DNA of 64,000 bases from JAXLQL01 sp046331625 (lineage in GTDB: Bacteria; Acidobacteriota; Terriglobia; Bryobacterales; Bryobacteraceae): positions 434,001-498,000 of the forward strand of contig JAXLQL010000002.1 of assembly GCA_046331625.1 (NCBI GenBank), given 5' to 3'. Both the position numbers and the translations under genes were made by a program. Position 1 is the first letter of the stretch. The number at the start of each line of letters is the position of its first letter. Shown here one piece after another: positions 27,189 to 35,764 of this stretch. The notes under the pieces were generated by a model, which had not been told where the DNA came from, did no database searches, and saw only the letters and a list, made by a program, of their open reading frames with translations.

Positions 27189-28484
27189 TTAGTTACTTTC
27201 CTTCTTCTTACTCACTCGCGGGACGCGCCGCGCCTGGCGGACGCCCTGGGCGTACGCCTCGAGTTCGGCCTGGCGCAGCATCTTTTCTTCCCCGGGCTTG
27301 GGCGCGGTCAGCGGGGGCAGCCCTTCGCCCGAGTAGACGGAGTCCAGCGACGGTACCGCTCGTGTGCGCTCCCCGTTGCCGTAACTCGCCGTCCGCGGCG
27401 TCCCCTTCTTGGTTCCGCTCTTCTTCTTTTCCCCAGTCGCTCGCACCCGCAAGCGCGACAGCTTGGCCTCGGTGGCCGCCGGTTGCGCATAACGGTACGG
27501 TTCGTTGTTTTTCAGCATGTGCCAGGCGATGGTGACCAGTTTGCGCGCCGTCGCCACCACCGCCTTGTTGCGGCCCCTGCGGTGGCTGAGGCGGCGGAAG
27601 AAGGCTCCCAGCGGTCCGGGGTGCGTGCCGGCATGCTGAGCGGCTTGGATCAGCATCCATCGTCCGTGCGAGCTGCCGTGCTTGGTGATCGGTCCGTGAT
27701 AGCAGTGTTGGCCGGATTGGTTGGTGGAAGGAGTCAGTCCGAAGTAAGCCGCGGCTTTGTCGGCATTGGCGAAGCGGTTGACATCGCCGAGGGTGGCGAT
27801 GAGCGCATCGGCGACGGCGTAGTCGACGCCGGGAAGAGTCATCAACAGTTTGACCCTGGGATCGGAGTAAGCGTGAGCGCAGAGGCTCGAGTTGACTTTG
27901 GCGATTTCCTGCTCGATTTGTTCGAGCAGGCGGAGTTGACGGTCGAGCGATTGGCGGCCTTCCGGGTCCAGTGCGAGCTGGGAAAGCCAGGTCAGGTTGG
28001 CTTTGGAGAACAGATCGCCTTGGGGCGGGTGGATGAGGCGCTGATGGAGCACGGAGTGGATGCGGTTTTTGATGCGGGTGCGGTCGGAGGTGAGCGATGC
28101 GCGAGTAGTGGTGGTTGCGCGCAGACGCTGTGTTTCTTCGTCCGGGATCCAGACGGAAGGGAGATAGTCGAGGCGGAGTAAGTGGATGAGCACGGTGACA
28201 TCGATGCGGTCGGTTTTGATCTTGGCCTCGGCGATGGCGCGCGTGCGCAGGGGATTACTGACGACGATGCGGCCCACCAACGGACGCACGATGCGCACCA
28301 CGGCCCAGGTGTTGAAGGTGGCTTCCATGGCCAGGGCGTGATCGGGCGAGAGGTGTTGGCGGGCGAAGCGCTCGATGGCTTGGGCGGTGGCGGGGAAGCG
28401 TTGGCGGACGGTGATGTTGCCTTGATCGTCGGCGACGGCGGCCTCGATCATTTCTTTGTGCAAATCGAAAGCGGCAAATGGCAT
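27189..28484 (-). CDS. IS110-family transposase (DEDD recombinase)
   Basis: This 431-residue protein, counted from the ATG at 28484, is preceded by AAGGAG at a good distance; the frame is open further upstream but that part is not conserved-looking. The N-terminal RuvC-like domain starts at 'FAAFDLHKEMIEAAV' and has 'HALAMEAT' and 'IKTDRIDVTVL', giving the acidic DEDD set. The C-terminal transposase_20 domain contains 'LLMTLPGVDYAVADALIATLGDVNRFA', 'AAYFGLTPS' and the conserved Ser/Gly region 'KHGSSHGRWML'. A long basic tail follows. It appears complete. Confidence 0.93.
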   Translation of the reverse strand: MPFAAFDLHKEMIEAAVADDQGNITVRQRFPATAQAIERFARQHLSPDHALAMEATFNTWAVVRIVRPLVGRIVVSNPLRTRAIAEAKIKTDRIDVTVLIHLLRLDYLPSVWIPDEETQRLRATTTTRASLTSDRTRIKNRIHSVLHQRLIHPPQGDLFSKANLTWLSQLALDPEGRQSLDRQLRLLEQIEQEIAKVNSSLCAHAYSDPRVKLLMTLPGVDYAVADALIATLGDVNRFANADKAAAYFGLTPSTNQSGQHCYHGPITKHGSSHGRWMLIQAAQHAGTHPGPLGAFFRRLSHRRGRNKAVVATARKLVTIAWHMLKNNEPYRYAQPAATEAKLSRLRVRATGEKKKSGTKKGTPRTASYGNGERTRAVPSLDSVYSGEGLPPLTAPKPGEEKMLRQAELEAYAQGVRQARRVPRVSKKKESN

Positions 28485-28858
28485 ACTGGAGACTCCTTGG
28501 GAATGCGGCGGGCAGGGCCGGCGCAGTCTCGGCGCCAAGACGGGCGCTGCGGAAAGTCCGGGTCCGGCGGGAAAGGCCGGGCAACGACAGGTCAGGGACA
28601 AACGGCACCTACCTATTCGAGCTCGCAGCTCAACCGGGTGGACCGGAGGGGCGGCCAGTTACAACGGCGGACTCTGAGTCCAAACGCATAATCGGCCGGC
28701 CCCGAGATGTTCGGCCCTGCTCACCGCTTCTCGAGGGATGTCGTTCCATCTCGTCCCAAGCCCGGTGAGTATGAGTAGACCGCAAATCGAGGTCCGAGTG
28801 CCAGGCGGGGTTGCCGCTGGGGTCGGGCTGCGATTCGGGGCACGCTCCCATCATGCCC
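28485..28858. other. Noncoding upstream end of the IS110-type element
   Basis: There is no supported gene; open frames here are extensions of the transposase and RHS5 frames with unlikely composition. In the IS110 group the upstream (left) end is where the guide RNA is usually encoded, so this is an alternative location for it. The octamer TACCTATT occurs both here (28610-28617) and at the left boundary of the insertions (25663-25670). Confidence 0.4.
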
Positions 28859-31110
28859 GGTACAATGGAGACAGCACGCTGAAGGACAAAGTGGACGCGA
28901 AGTTCCAAAAAGTGGCGTATTTCTACGACGCGTACAAGCGGGTGACGGAGATCAAGCGGTATCCGAAGGACCCGATGGCCAATCAGCCCTCGACGACTGA
29001 GGACGCGTGCCAGAACACGAAGTTCTACTATGACGGGAACTCCGCATACGGGACGAACCTGGTTGGGCGGATGGCGTGGGTGGAGTATCCGATTTGCGCG
29101 CCGAACAAGAATGGTGTGGCGATCACGCGGACGGTGCGGGAGATGTATTCCTACACAACGGCAGGGAGCGCGATAGGAAGGCGATTCCGGTTGATAAGGC
29201 CGTTCGAGGGGAATTTGAACCACACGCCCTACGCGGATGCCGACTTCTCGATGGCCTACGATGGTTTTGGGCGGGTGGTGCAATTGGTCCAGCCGGACTT
29301 CAAGACGTGGGACGCGAGCAACCACACGATCTACACGTCGCCGGGCTACACGCTCGACTACACGTTCGACTCGATGTACCGGGTGAGCGGACTGACGCGG
29401 AAGCAGGGGTCGAACCCGGCTGCGAACATCGTGACGGGGATGACGTATGGTCCGGCTGGGGAGCTGCTCGCGATGCAGCACTGGCAGAATGGGAGCAATG
29501 CGGGTCAGTATGAGACGCGGCAGTACAACGTGATGGGGCAGTTGACGCGGCTGCAGGCGACAGCGACGGGCGGCACGGCAGTGGACCTGAAGTATTACTA
29601 CTCGGCGACGCAGAATAACGGTCGGATCACGCAGCGGGAGAATGTGATCAGCGGCGAGATGGTGACTTACACTTATGACTCGCTGCAGAGGCTGACTGCT
29701 GCTTCGGCGGCGGGGCCGAGTCCGTGGTCGGAGAGCTACGCCTACGATGGATTTGGGAACTTGACTGGGAAGGCGGGGGCGAACTGGAATGTGGATGGGC
29801 TGACGAACCGGATTAATGCGCTGAACTACGATGCGAACGGGAACCAGAACAACAGCACGATCAGCGTGTATGACATCGACAACCGGTTGCTGACTTGGGA
29901 CGGGACCGAGCAGTACCGCTATGCGCCGGACAACAAGCGGGTGTTCCGGCGGTACACGGATGCGCAGAATGTGATTCAGGAGGTTTACTCGGTCTACGGT
30001 CCGAATGGGAAGGTGAGCGTGGAGTTGGCGGCGGTGTACGATCCGGCTGGTGGGTCGACGCCGGGGATGGTGTTGAATCCGACGAACACGTATCAGTACG
30101 GTGGGGCTGCGGGGGGTGGGGTGGGGCGAGCCGATGCCGGACCGGTTGGATACGAAGCCTGCGGGTGGGGGGCGGCCGTATGGGAGAGCACTTCGCACTT
30201 TGCGGGGCATGACAAGGATGCGAGCGGGTTGCACTATGCGGATCAGCGGTATTACTCGTCGAGTTGGGGGAGGTTTTTGACGGCGGATCCGTACAAGGCG
30301 AGCGGTGGGCCTAGCGAACCCGGATCTTGGAATCGCTACGCGTATGTCGAAGGAGATCCCATTAACCACTTTGATCCCGACGGGAGGCGGAAGTTTCTCG
30401 TGTATGTGTGGGGCCGGGAGTGTTGGGGGCCGCCCGATGACCGGAGCTGCGAAAATTGGGACACATCTTTCTCCTACAGTGAACCGGATGACTCGTTTGG
30501 TTACCAGGGAGGAGGCGACAGCGGTGGCGGAGGCGGTGGGGAGCGGAGTCAGCGCTACAGGCCCGATGGCTTCCTCATCGCTTTCTTAGCATTGAGTAAT
30601 CACAATTGCGCCGAGGCGGTCGGAGCGCCTGCGGGTGAAGCTCCGGCAGCCGCTCAGACACGGCTGAACGATGTAGAGTTTAGCCAAGCGAGTTACTTAG
30701 GAGTTGTACGAGCGGAGCCCACTCCGTCCGGATATAATATCTACTACCCCGCGTTTGCGGCAACTGGCCTCGGTTCGACTTCAATGGCGATAAACGCAGG
30801 CATTTGGAGCACTCCGAGGTCTGCGCAATCGGTGATTATTGACTCTGCCGGCGTTGTTCAGCAGCCAGTAGCCCCTGGCCCGACTGTCGATCTTGTCGCA
30901 GCAACCGAGGCGCAATTGGCGCCGTACGTGAGAGTGCGAGGCCAGAACGGGACGCTGTCGATGGCCGGAGGTGTGCAGTTCACCAGCGTGGGTCAGTGGC
31001 AGGCTTTCGTCTTACTGCACGAGCTTCGCCATAGCTATGGATACGGCGATAGTCGCGCGGATGACGGAAGGATACTCTCGGAATGCTTTTCGACCGCTGT
31101 CGTGAAATGA
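28859..31110 (+). CDS. RHS cassette 5, interrupted at 5' end, with HExxH C-terminal module CT5
   Basis: The RHS homology starts at TACAATGGAGAC (28860); the frame is open back to 28738 but that part belongs to the inserted DNA. The product follows RHS4 from 'YNGDSTLKDKVDAKFQ' to the core 'YYSSSWGRFLTADPYKAS' and 'HFDPDGRRK'. Between ~30100 and ~30185 a +1 and a -1 shift relative to RHS4 cancel out, leaving a short stretch of altered residues ('GGAAGGGVGRADAG'). CT5 (~240 residues) has a Gly-rich linker, 'NHNCAEAVG', a beta-rich middle, 'FVLLHELRHSYGYGD' (HELRH at 31018-31032) and 'ILSECFSTAVVK'. It is predicted to be a metallopeptidase-type module like CT3 and CT4. No intact start or promoter remains. 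Confidence 0.75.
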
Positions 31111-31712
31111 TAATGCCGGTTTTCCTTATCCTAGCGGCTGGCCTCACCAGTGGCAATTTGCGGGCGGAGTACTGCGCTTTGGACCTCCAGGTCCAAACCG
31201 ACGGACGCTCTGTGCGGGATTTGCCAGTGAAGGTGCGGGATCAGAGTGGAAGGCTAATATTCGATGGCATCGCTCCTGGAGGGAAAAGACGTATTTGCGA
31301 CATCGGCCTCGGCAACGTCGAGATTACAATCGGGTGGGACGGGCAGTGCGGGCAGCTTACTCTCGGAAACATTCAGGCGCGCTGGGGAGAAACTCTGACG
31401 CTTCGGCCCTATCTTCAGGATTGTCCGCCTGAGCCGATGCTCAAGCCAGATGGGTGTCAGATCCTCATCAGGGGTCGGGACCCTAACGGCAAGCCAGTCG
31501 AGGGAGTAACGTTACATGGAATCATCATCGGGACTCGCTCGAGTTACCCTCCACGGGTCACGGATTCGTATGGGCGTGTGTTTTTCACTCTGAGCCTTTC
31601 GAGCGAACTTGAAGTAACCGGCCATTCGCCCTCGACGTTCACGCCGCTTAGGGTGCGGTGTGATTCAAGAGGTGACCGAATTGAACGTGAGTTTCGGCTC
31701 AGGGCTCAGTGA
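31107..31712 (+). CDS. Secreted beta-sandwich protein overlapping RHS5, candidate immunity protein
   Basis: The ATG at 31107 overlaps the RHS5 stop (ATGA). The ~201-residue product has a signal peptide 'MIMPVFLILAAGLTSGNLRA' with cleavage before 'EYCALDLQ'. The mature part holds two beta-sandwich domains of the carboxypeptidase-regulatory/Ig-like kind ('LPVKVRDQSGRLIFDGIAPG', 'IRGRDPNGKPVEGVTLHG' with 'VTDSYGRVFFTLSL'). It is the third secreted or lipid-anchored protein coupled to an RHS tip. A start 24 bases earlier (31083) would lie within RHS5 and would not improve the signal peptide. Confidence 0.72.
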   Translation: MIMPVFLILAAGLTSGNLRAEYCALDLQVQTDGRSVRDLPVKVRDQSGRLIFDGIAPGGKRRICDIGLGNVEITIGWDGQCGQLTLGNIQARWGETLTLRPYLQDCPPEPMLKPDGCQILIRGRDPNGKPVEGVTLHGIIIGTRSSYPPRVTDSYGRVFFTLSLSSELEVTGHSPSTFTPLRVRCDSRGDRIEREFRLRAQ

Positions 31713-31822
31713 ACGGTGCGAGTTGTCGCGAAAACCAACTGCGCTTGGGTCGAGACGTACCCAAACGCGGGATTGTGATCGTCTAATCAGGGAGTTGGCT
31801 TGGGCGAGTCCCGACGTGGGCG

Positions 31823-32003
31823 TGCCGAACAAGAATGGCGTGGCGATCACGCGGACGGTGCAGGACATGTCCTCATACTCGACGGATGGGCGGCAGACGG
31901 GCCGGCGGTGGCGATTGTTCCGGCCGTTCGAAGGGAGTCTGAACCATACGCCTTTCGCGGACGCGGACTTCTCGATGGCCTACTATGGAGTGGCGGGTGT
32001 GAA
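31823..32003 (+). pseudogene. RHS scrap 1
   Basis: About 180 bases match RHS4 at ~22948-23130 ('PNKNGVAITRTV', 'FADADFSMAY'). There is no RHS sequence on either side. The scrap ends directly at the start of the small secreted gene at 32008. Confidence 0.85.
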
Positions 32004-32007
32004 CACC

Positions 32008-32574
32008 ATGAAGACTGTGTTTGCGGTTCTGGCAGCCTCGTGCCTCGCCTTGTGTGCTGAGAAGTCGAAAATCCATTTTGTGATCGTGGATGCGTTCGGA
32101 AAGCCGATCAAGGAGTTCGGCGTAGCGTTCGAAGTTCCTGTCACGGGAGAGCTGCTGAGCACGGTTTCCGAAACATTGTCAGTCCCCTACGGGAAATACA
32201 AGCTCACGGTGCTGGCGCAGCGATTCGAGCTGTACCAGAGAGACGTAGTAGTAAACATGCCTGAGATGGAAATGGTGATCGGATTACACCCTGCGCCCAG
32301 AGTGTTCCGTGATCCAAGTGCACCCCCGGTCATGATCGATGTGAAGGTCGCCTCCGAAGAGTCTCGATCGGGACCGCCAGCACTGGTCAGGCTGAGCAGC
32401 CTTTACTCCGATACGACCTTCAGCGCCATCCTCAAGGGGAAGACTGTTTCCTTCGCGGATGTTCCCCTGGGTGAATAAATACTTCTCCTGATCAAGGACA
32501 ACAAGGTCAAGTACTCCAAGCACGTGACAGTCAAGGTCATCATGCGAGGCGAGTACGAGTTTACGCTTCCATAG
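32008..32574 (+). pseudogene. Secreted regulatory-like protein, copy A, with premature stop
   Basis: This is a paralog of the gene at 35846, with exactly the same total length (567 bases including stop). It opens with the signal peptide 'MKTVFAVLAASCLALCAEKS' and two beta-sandwich repeats. At 32476-32478 the codon is TAA where copy B has TAC (Tyr in 'GEYILLL'). The remaining 31 codons are still in frame and conserved ('KDNKVKYSKHVTVKV') up to the homologous TAG at 32572-32574. The loss is recent. A product ending at 32478 would lack the last strand pair. Confidence 0.8.
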
Positions 32575-32600
32575 CGGCTGACTTTCCGACGCCGCACCGC

Positions 32601-33019
32601 TCACCGCGCGCTGATCGTCAACTCGAGCGGACGCCCATACACACTCCGAAACGCCTCCCCGGCTCGCCGGCTCGCCCACTCCTCGAGGTCCGCCTGCTTC
32701 CGCGTACTCAGGCCGAGCACTACCGCATCCGCCGTCACCCGGCACGAGATCTCTTCCACGCGCTGCTCGCTCGCGATGTCGAGCGCCTCGGCGAGCCGCA
32801 GGATCGGGATCAGCATCAGCACGCTCTTGCGATCTTCGCCCGTCAAGCCCGTGTAGCGCGCCCGGCATCGACTTGCGATGAAAACGGCACAGCAACGAAA
32901 TCAGATGCTTCTCGCGATCGATGAATCCGGGGAGATCGGAATTGGCCACGATGTACTGCGAATGATTGTGATGTCCCGTGTCGCTGATGAAGTGGCTGAT
33001 GTCGTAGAGCGTGGCCGCG
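32601..33019 (-). pseudogene. Truncated 3' end of a ppx/gppA-type gene
   Basis: The C-terminal ~140 codons of the Ppx/GppA phosphatase encoded at 36440-37969 are repeated here with high identity ('ILRLAEALDIASEQRVEEISCRV', 'EEWASRRAGEAFRSVYGRPLE'). A small deletion near 32855 breaks the frame and homology stops at ~33019. It is part of the ~1.06-kb duplication described in the findings. Confidence 0.88.
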
Positions 33020-33144
33020 CCGCTGGACCTCACTCCTCGCAACCCCCTTCCGGCGTTCGTGACCGGATTCGTGTTGCCTTTCCCCGCCTTGTCGGGGACA
33101 ATCGAAAAGCCAGCATTGCGTCGCTCCGGTGGGCGATGGGGACC

Positions 33145-33852
33145 ATGAGAACAGTGATCGTTTTCAGGAGGTCCCCAGTCGGTGCCCCTACTGCTTTCGG
33201 GCTCAGCGACGTTCCGCGAGGCTTGGAGAAGAAAGCTTGGTTGGTCTCGGCCGCCGAGACCATCTTCACATACCGGGGGAATATTGACATGGTTCTTGCT
33301 ACCGAGCTGGTTCACTCTTATCGATTCGCGCTCAGACATATCTGGAACGAATACTTCTGGCGGAACCCCGACCGCAGGGACTTCGAAAGCTTCAAGTCGT
33401 TCAAGACTCTGAAGGGCCCGCTGTTTGGCGCACTTGTTGCTGCGCCCCTGGGTCTTGTCACTCGCGCTGACGAGCCGATCTTTGGCAATTCCTTTCGAGT
33501 GGTCCCTGCTGGCTGCGATGCGGCGGCCAGCTTTCCAGCCATTGAAGTGGACGTCTCGGGGACGGGAGTGTTCCGACGGTTCACACACCTCACACACGCA
33601 TTGCTCCACACACATCTCGAGCTTACCTTGGTGGATTGCTTCGATTGGCAAGAAATGGGCTACTGGGACTTAACCCACTATCAGGCCAGAATTGTACGGT
33701 TCGATACCATGCCTGAATATGTCGGCCACATCGCACTGGTTGAGGTCATCTATGCGGATATCGTTTTTGATCAACCAGCGGTGGATGCCAACCACGTCAA
33801 CGACAATCGAGCCGGCAGCTACGGCCGGCTACAGAGGGATTGCATAGAATAG
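33145..33852 (+). CDS. Unrecognised protein in the orphan-gene field
   Basis: The plus-strand frame is open from inside the ppx fragment, but the part before ~33020 is antisense to ppx. ATGs at 33136 or 33145 give ~235 residues with a natural composition rich in aromatic residues ('NIDMVLATELVHSYRFALRHIWNEYFW', 'FRRFTHLTHALLHTHLELTLVDCFDWQEMGYWDLTHY'). No signal peptide and no known family. The opposite strand is also open but with a less protein-like composition. It lies among orphan partner-type genes, so it may be a displaced immunity-like gene; the gene call itself is moderate. Confidence 0.45.
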   Translation: MRTVIVFRRSPVGAPTAFGLSDVPRGLEKKAWLVSAAETIFTYRGNIDMVLATELVHSYRFALRHIWNEYFWRNPDRRDFESFKSFKTLKGPLFGALVAAPLGLVTRADEPIFGNSFRVVPAGCDAAASFPAIEVDVSGTGVFRRFTHLTHALLHTHLELTLVDCFDWQEMGYWDLTHYQARIVRFDTMPEYVGHIALVEVIYADIVFDQPAVDANHVNDNRAGSYGRLQRDCIE

Positions 33853-33854
33853 CC

Positions 33855-34211
33855 ATGAGGAGAACTGCGATCATTGCAATGACGAAGCTCCTCGCCGTCA
33901 TTGCTCTCGTTCAAGGCGCAGAGCGCCGGCTGACTATCCCAGAGGCGCGGATGCTGGCCGAGAACAGCCCCGATTTTCTGAACTCGCGGGTGCGTGGTGG
34001 TTGTCCACGTACCGAGTTGCTTTGGACAGCTCGCGAGTACGTGGTTGTTCAGATACGGAACCGGTGCCCCAAAACGGGCTCTGGCATGATCGGAAATTAT
34101 CGGGTGGCACTCCGAACGGGAGAGATCACAGTAGATGCCGATACAGGTGAGGAGATCGACTCAGAGCGCCTCTCGCTCCTGCGAAAGAAGCTTCTGTCGA
34201 AACACAAATGA
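33855..34211 (+). CDS. Small secreted protein
   Basis: The 118-residue product is counted from the ATG at 33855, 2 bases after the upstream stop. A signal peptide 'RRTAIIAMTKLLAVIALVQG' is followed by 'AERRLTIPEARMLAENSPDFL'. The body ('YVVVQIRNRCPKTGSGMIGNYRVALRTGEITVDADTGEEID') resembles the short beta-hairpin domains in which a YxV segment is followed by TGEI...D. No specific function is known. It is probably co-transcribed with the gene at 33145. Confidence 0.6.
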   Translation: MRRTAIIAMTKLLAVIALVQGAERRLTIPEARMLAENSPDFLNSRVRGGCPRTELLWTAREYVVVQIRNRCPKTGSGMIGNYRVALRTGEITVDADTGEEIDSERLSLLRKKLLSKHK

Positions 34212-34260
34212 GTCCAGTCAACCGGAGTTCGCGCGAATCGGCCCAGCGACCGGACTGAGG

Positions 34261-34328
34261 TGGCCTGCGATGCGAATCGCGGGGTTGAAGCAACTCGTGG
34301 AAATGGACTTCAAGACTTGGGATGCCGA
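34261..34328 (+). pseudogene. RHS scrap 2
   Basis: About 68 bases match RHS4 at ~23107-23175 (GGTTGAAGCA, CTTCAAGACTTGGGATGC). This is the stretch of RHS immediately following that in scrap 1, so scraps 1 and 2 look like one RHS remnant split by the intervening ~2.2 kb. Confidence 0.8.
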
Positions 34329-34528
34329 ACCGCCGGTACCGAACGGTGGACGCAAGGCGAAATCGCAATTTCGCCAATCTCAAGGTTGTTCGACGCGGCG
34401 ACGATCTGTCTCATGTGGCTGGCGCACGGGCGCCGGCCGGGAACGAGTCCTGGCAGATGGTCATCATTCACGAGCCTGTACACTCTGTATGCGGGAGGTA
34501 AGGGGGCCGCTCGGAATCCTCCAGGAAG

Positions 34529-35686
34529 GTGCTGAGAGTGAGAAGTAGAGCGCTTTGGGTAGTGTGCTGTTGCGCGCTGGCTGGGCAGCCAGGACGGCTC
34601 GTCTCCGAACTCGGATTGACAGGCGGCGTTGTTGAACCGCAGGGCCTTGCCGGGCAGTCAACTCATTCAGTCCAGGATGTTCGGTTCTCGCCAGATAGCC
34701 GACTGGTCGCGGTGGCACTCGGACTTCACCGGACAAAGGCGGGCTCGCGGAGAATAGCCGACCATCTTAGCCATCTGCTGGTGATTAGGGTCGGCAATGA
34801 TCCTCGACCAGTGGCTCAGTTTGACGCAGAGAACGGACTCGCTCGGCTCGGAATCTTTGATGAACATAGCCTCCTGTGGGCGCCAGATTCGAGTGTGTTG
34901 GCATTTCAGTCCGGCGCAGGGCGAATCGCGGACATCGATAGACGCTCTATTTGTACCTTGCCGTTCGGCGGAGGAATAACACTGGCAGGCTTCTTCGGCA
35001 GCAATGAACTGCTGGCCAAGAAGGCGAGCGGCGTGCTGCCTTTTACAAATAAGGCCACTCGCAGCGAGTACTTCGCGGCCAATCGCGATTGCTCGACTCT
35101 GGGCCTTCAGCGAATGCCCGGCCATTGGTGGATCGCGGACGTGGAGGCACGAACCAAAGTGCTCGCGGTTCGGGAATTCGAGGAGCCCGGTGACACGAAG
35201 GTGGTCCAGTACGACTCGTGGCAGGTCTTACAGCCATGGCCGCGCTCCAGAATAACTGGGCATCTCCAGTTCATGGATGGAGGGCGCATATTGTGCGAAA
35301 GCAGCCGCGCCGAGCGCGAACGCAAGTTCCTTCGCTTCTGGGACGTCAAATCGGGCGAGTTGGTCACACAGCATCCTACTCTCAACGGAGGAAGCCCTGC
35401 GTTCGCGGCTATCAACGGAACACGCGTCTTGGCTACAGACGAGCGCTACATCGCCTCACTGGACGAAGAATACGATATGCGGCATGTGCGCAACCAAGAG
35501 GTCTGGGATTTTCGGACGGGAAAGACCGTGGCGAAATGGAAGGTCCGGTGGCAAAAGCTGGAAATACCAATTCCGGGGCCGAACAACCTGAGAGACGCGC
35601 CTTACGCGATCGATATCTCGCCCAATGGGAAGCTGGTTGCCGAAGCGGGAGACGGGGTGCTGCGAATCTACGAGCTCCCTGACTGA
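34529..35686 (+). CDS. Secreted beta-propeller-like protein
   Basis: This 385-residue protein has a GTG start and AGGA eight bases upstream. A signal peptide 'RALWVVCCCALAGQ' lies at residues 7-20. The body has repeats of the propeller type: 'SVQDVRFSPDSRLVAVAL', 'LLWAPDSSVLAFQS', 'FLRFWDVKSGELV', 'EVWDFRTGKTVAKWKV' and 'AIDISPNGKLVAEAGDGVLRIYEL'. These are WD40-like blades, probably in a 6- or 7-bladed propeller, used for binding rather than catalysis. It is flanked by RHS scraps on both sides, like the other genes in this field. Confidence 0.75.
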   Translation: MLRVRSRALWVVCCCALAGQPGRLVSELGLTGGVVEPQGLAGQSTHSVQDVRFSPDSRLVAVALGLHRTKAGSRRIADHLSHLLVIRVGNDPRPVAQFDAENGLARLGIFDEHSLLWAPDSSVLAFQSGAGRIADIDRRSICTLPFGGGITLAGFFGSNELLAKKASGVLPFTNKATRSEYFAANRDCSTLGLQRMPGHWWIADVEARTKVLAVREFEEPGDTKVVQYDSWQVLQPWPRSRITGHLQFMDGGRILCESSRAERERKFLRFWDVKSGELVTQHPTLNGGSPAFAAINGTRVLATDERYIASLDEEYDMRHVRNQEVWDFRTGKTVAKWKVRWQKLEIPIPGPNNLRDAPYAIDISPNGKLVAEAGDGVLRIYELPD

Positions 35687-35764
35687 AGATTGGAGCTTGC
35701 CAAATCAGGATGGCTCCCCGGGCAATTGGCCAACGTCGAGGCAGGGATCGGCGCTACCTCTGCC

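Larger units (their letters stand above)
26865..28858 (-). mobile_element. IS110-family element with noncoding ends (limits approximate)
   Basis: The segment between the IS630 right end and the resumption of RHS5 at 28859 contains one IS110-type transposase on the minus strand, with ~320 bases of noncoding DNA downstream and ~370 bases upstream. IS110 elements lack terminal inverted repeats, so exact ends cannot be fixed from one copy. Removing 25666-28858 would rejoin the RHS sequence at GTAC. Confidence 0.6.

Noticed and set aside
32284..33651. Minus-strand 455-residue ORF across the secreted pseudogene, ppx fragment and unknown gene
   Set aside because: It joins three unrelated segments and only the middle matches a real protein (the ppx tail). 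The plus-strand frame is more protein-like to the right.
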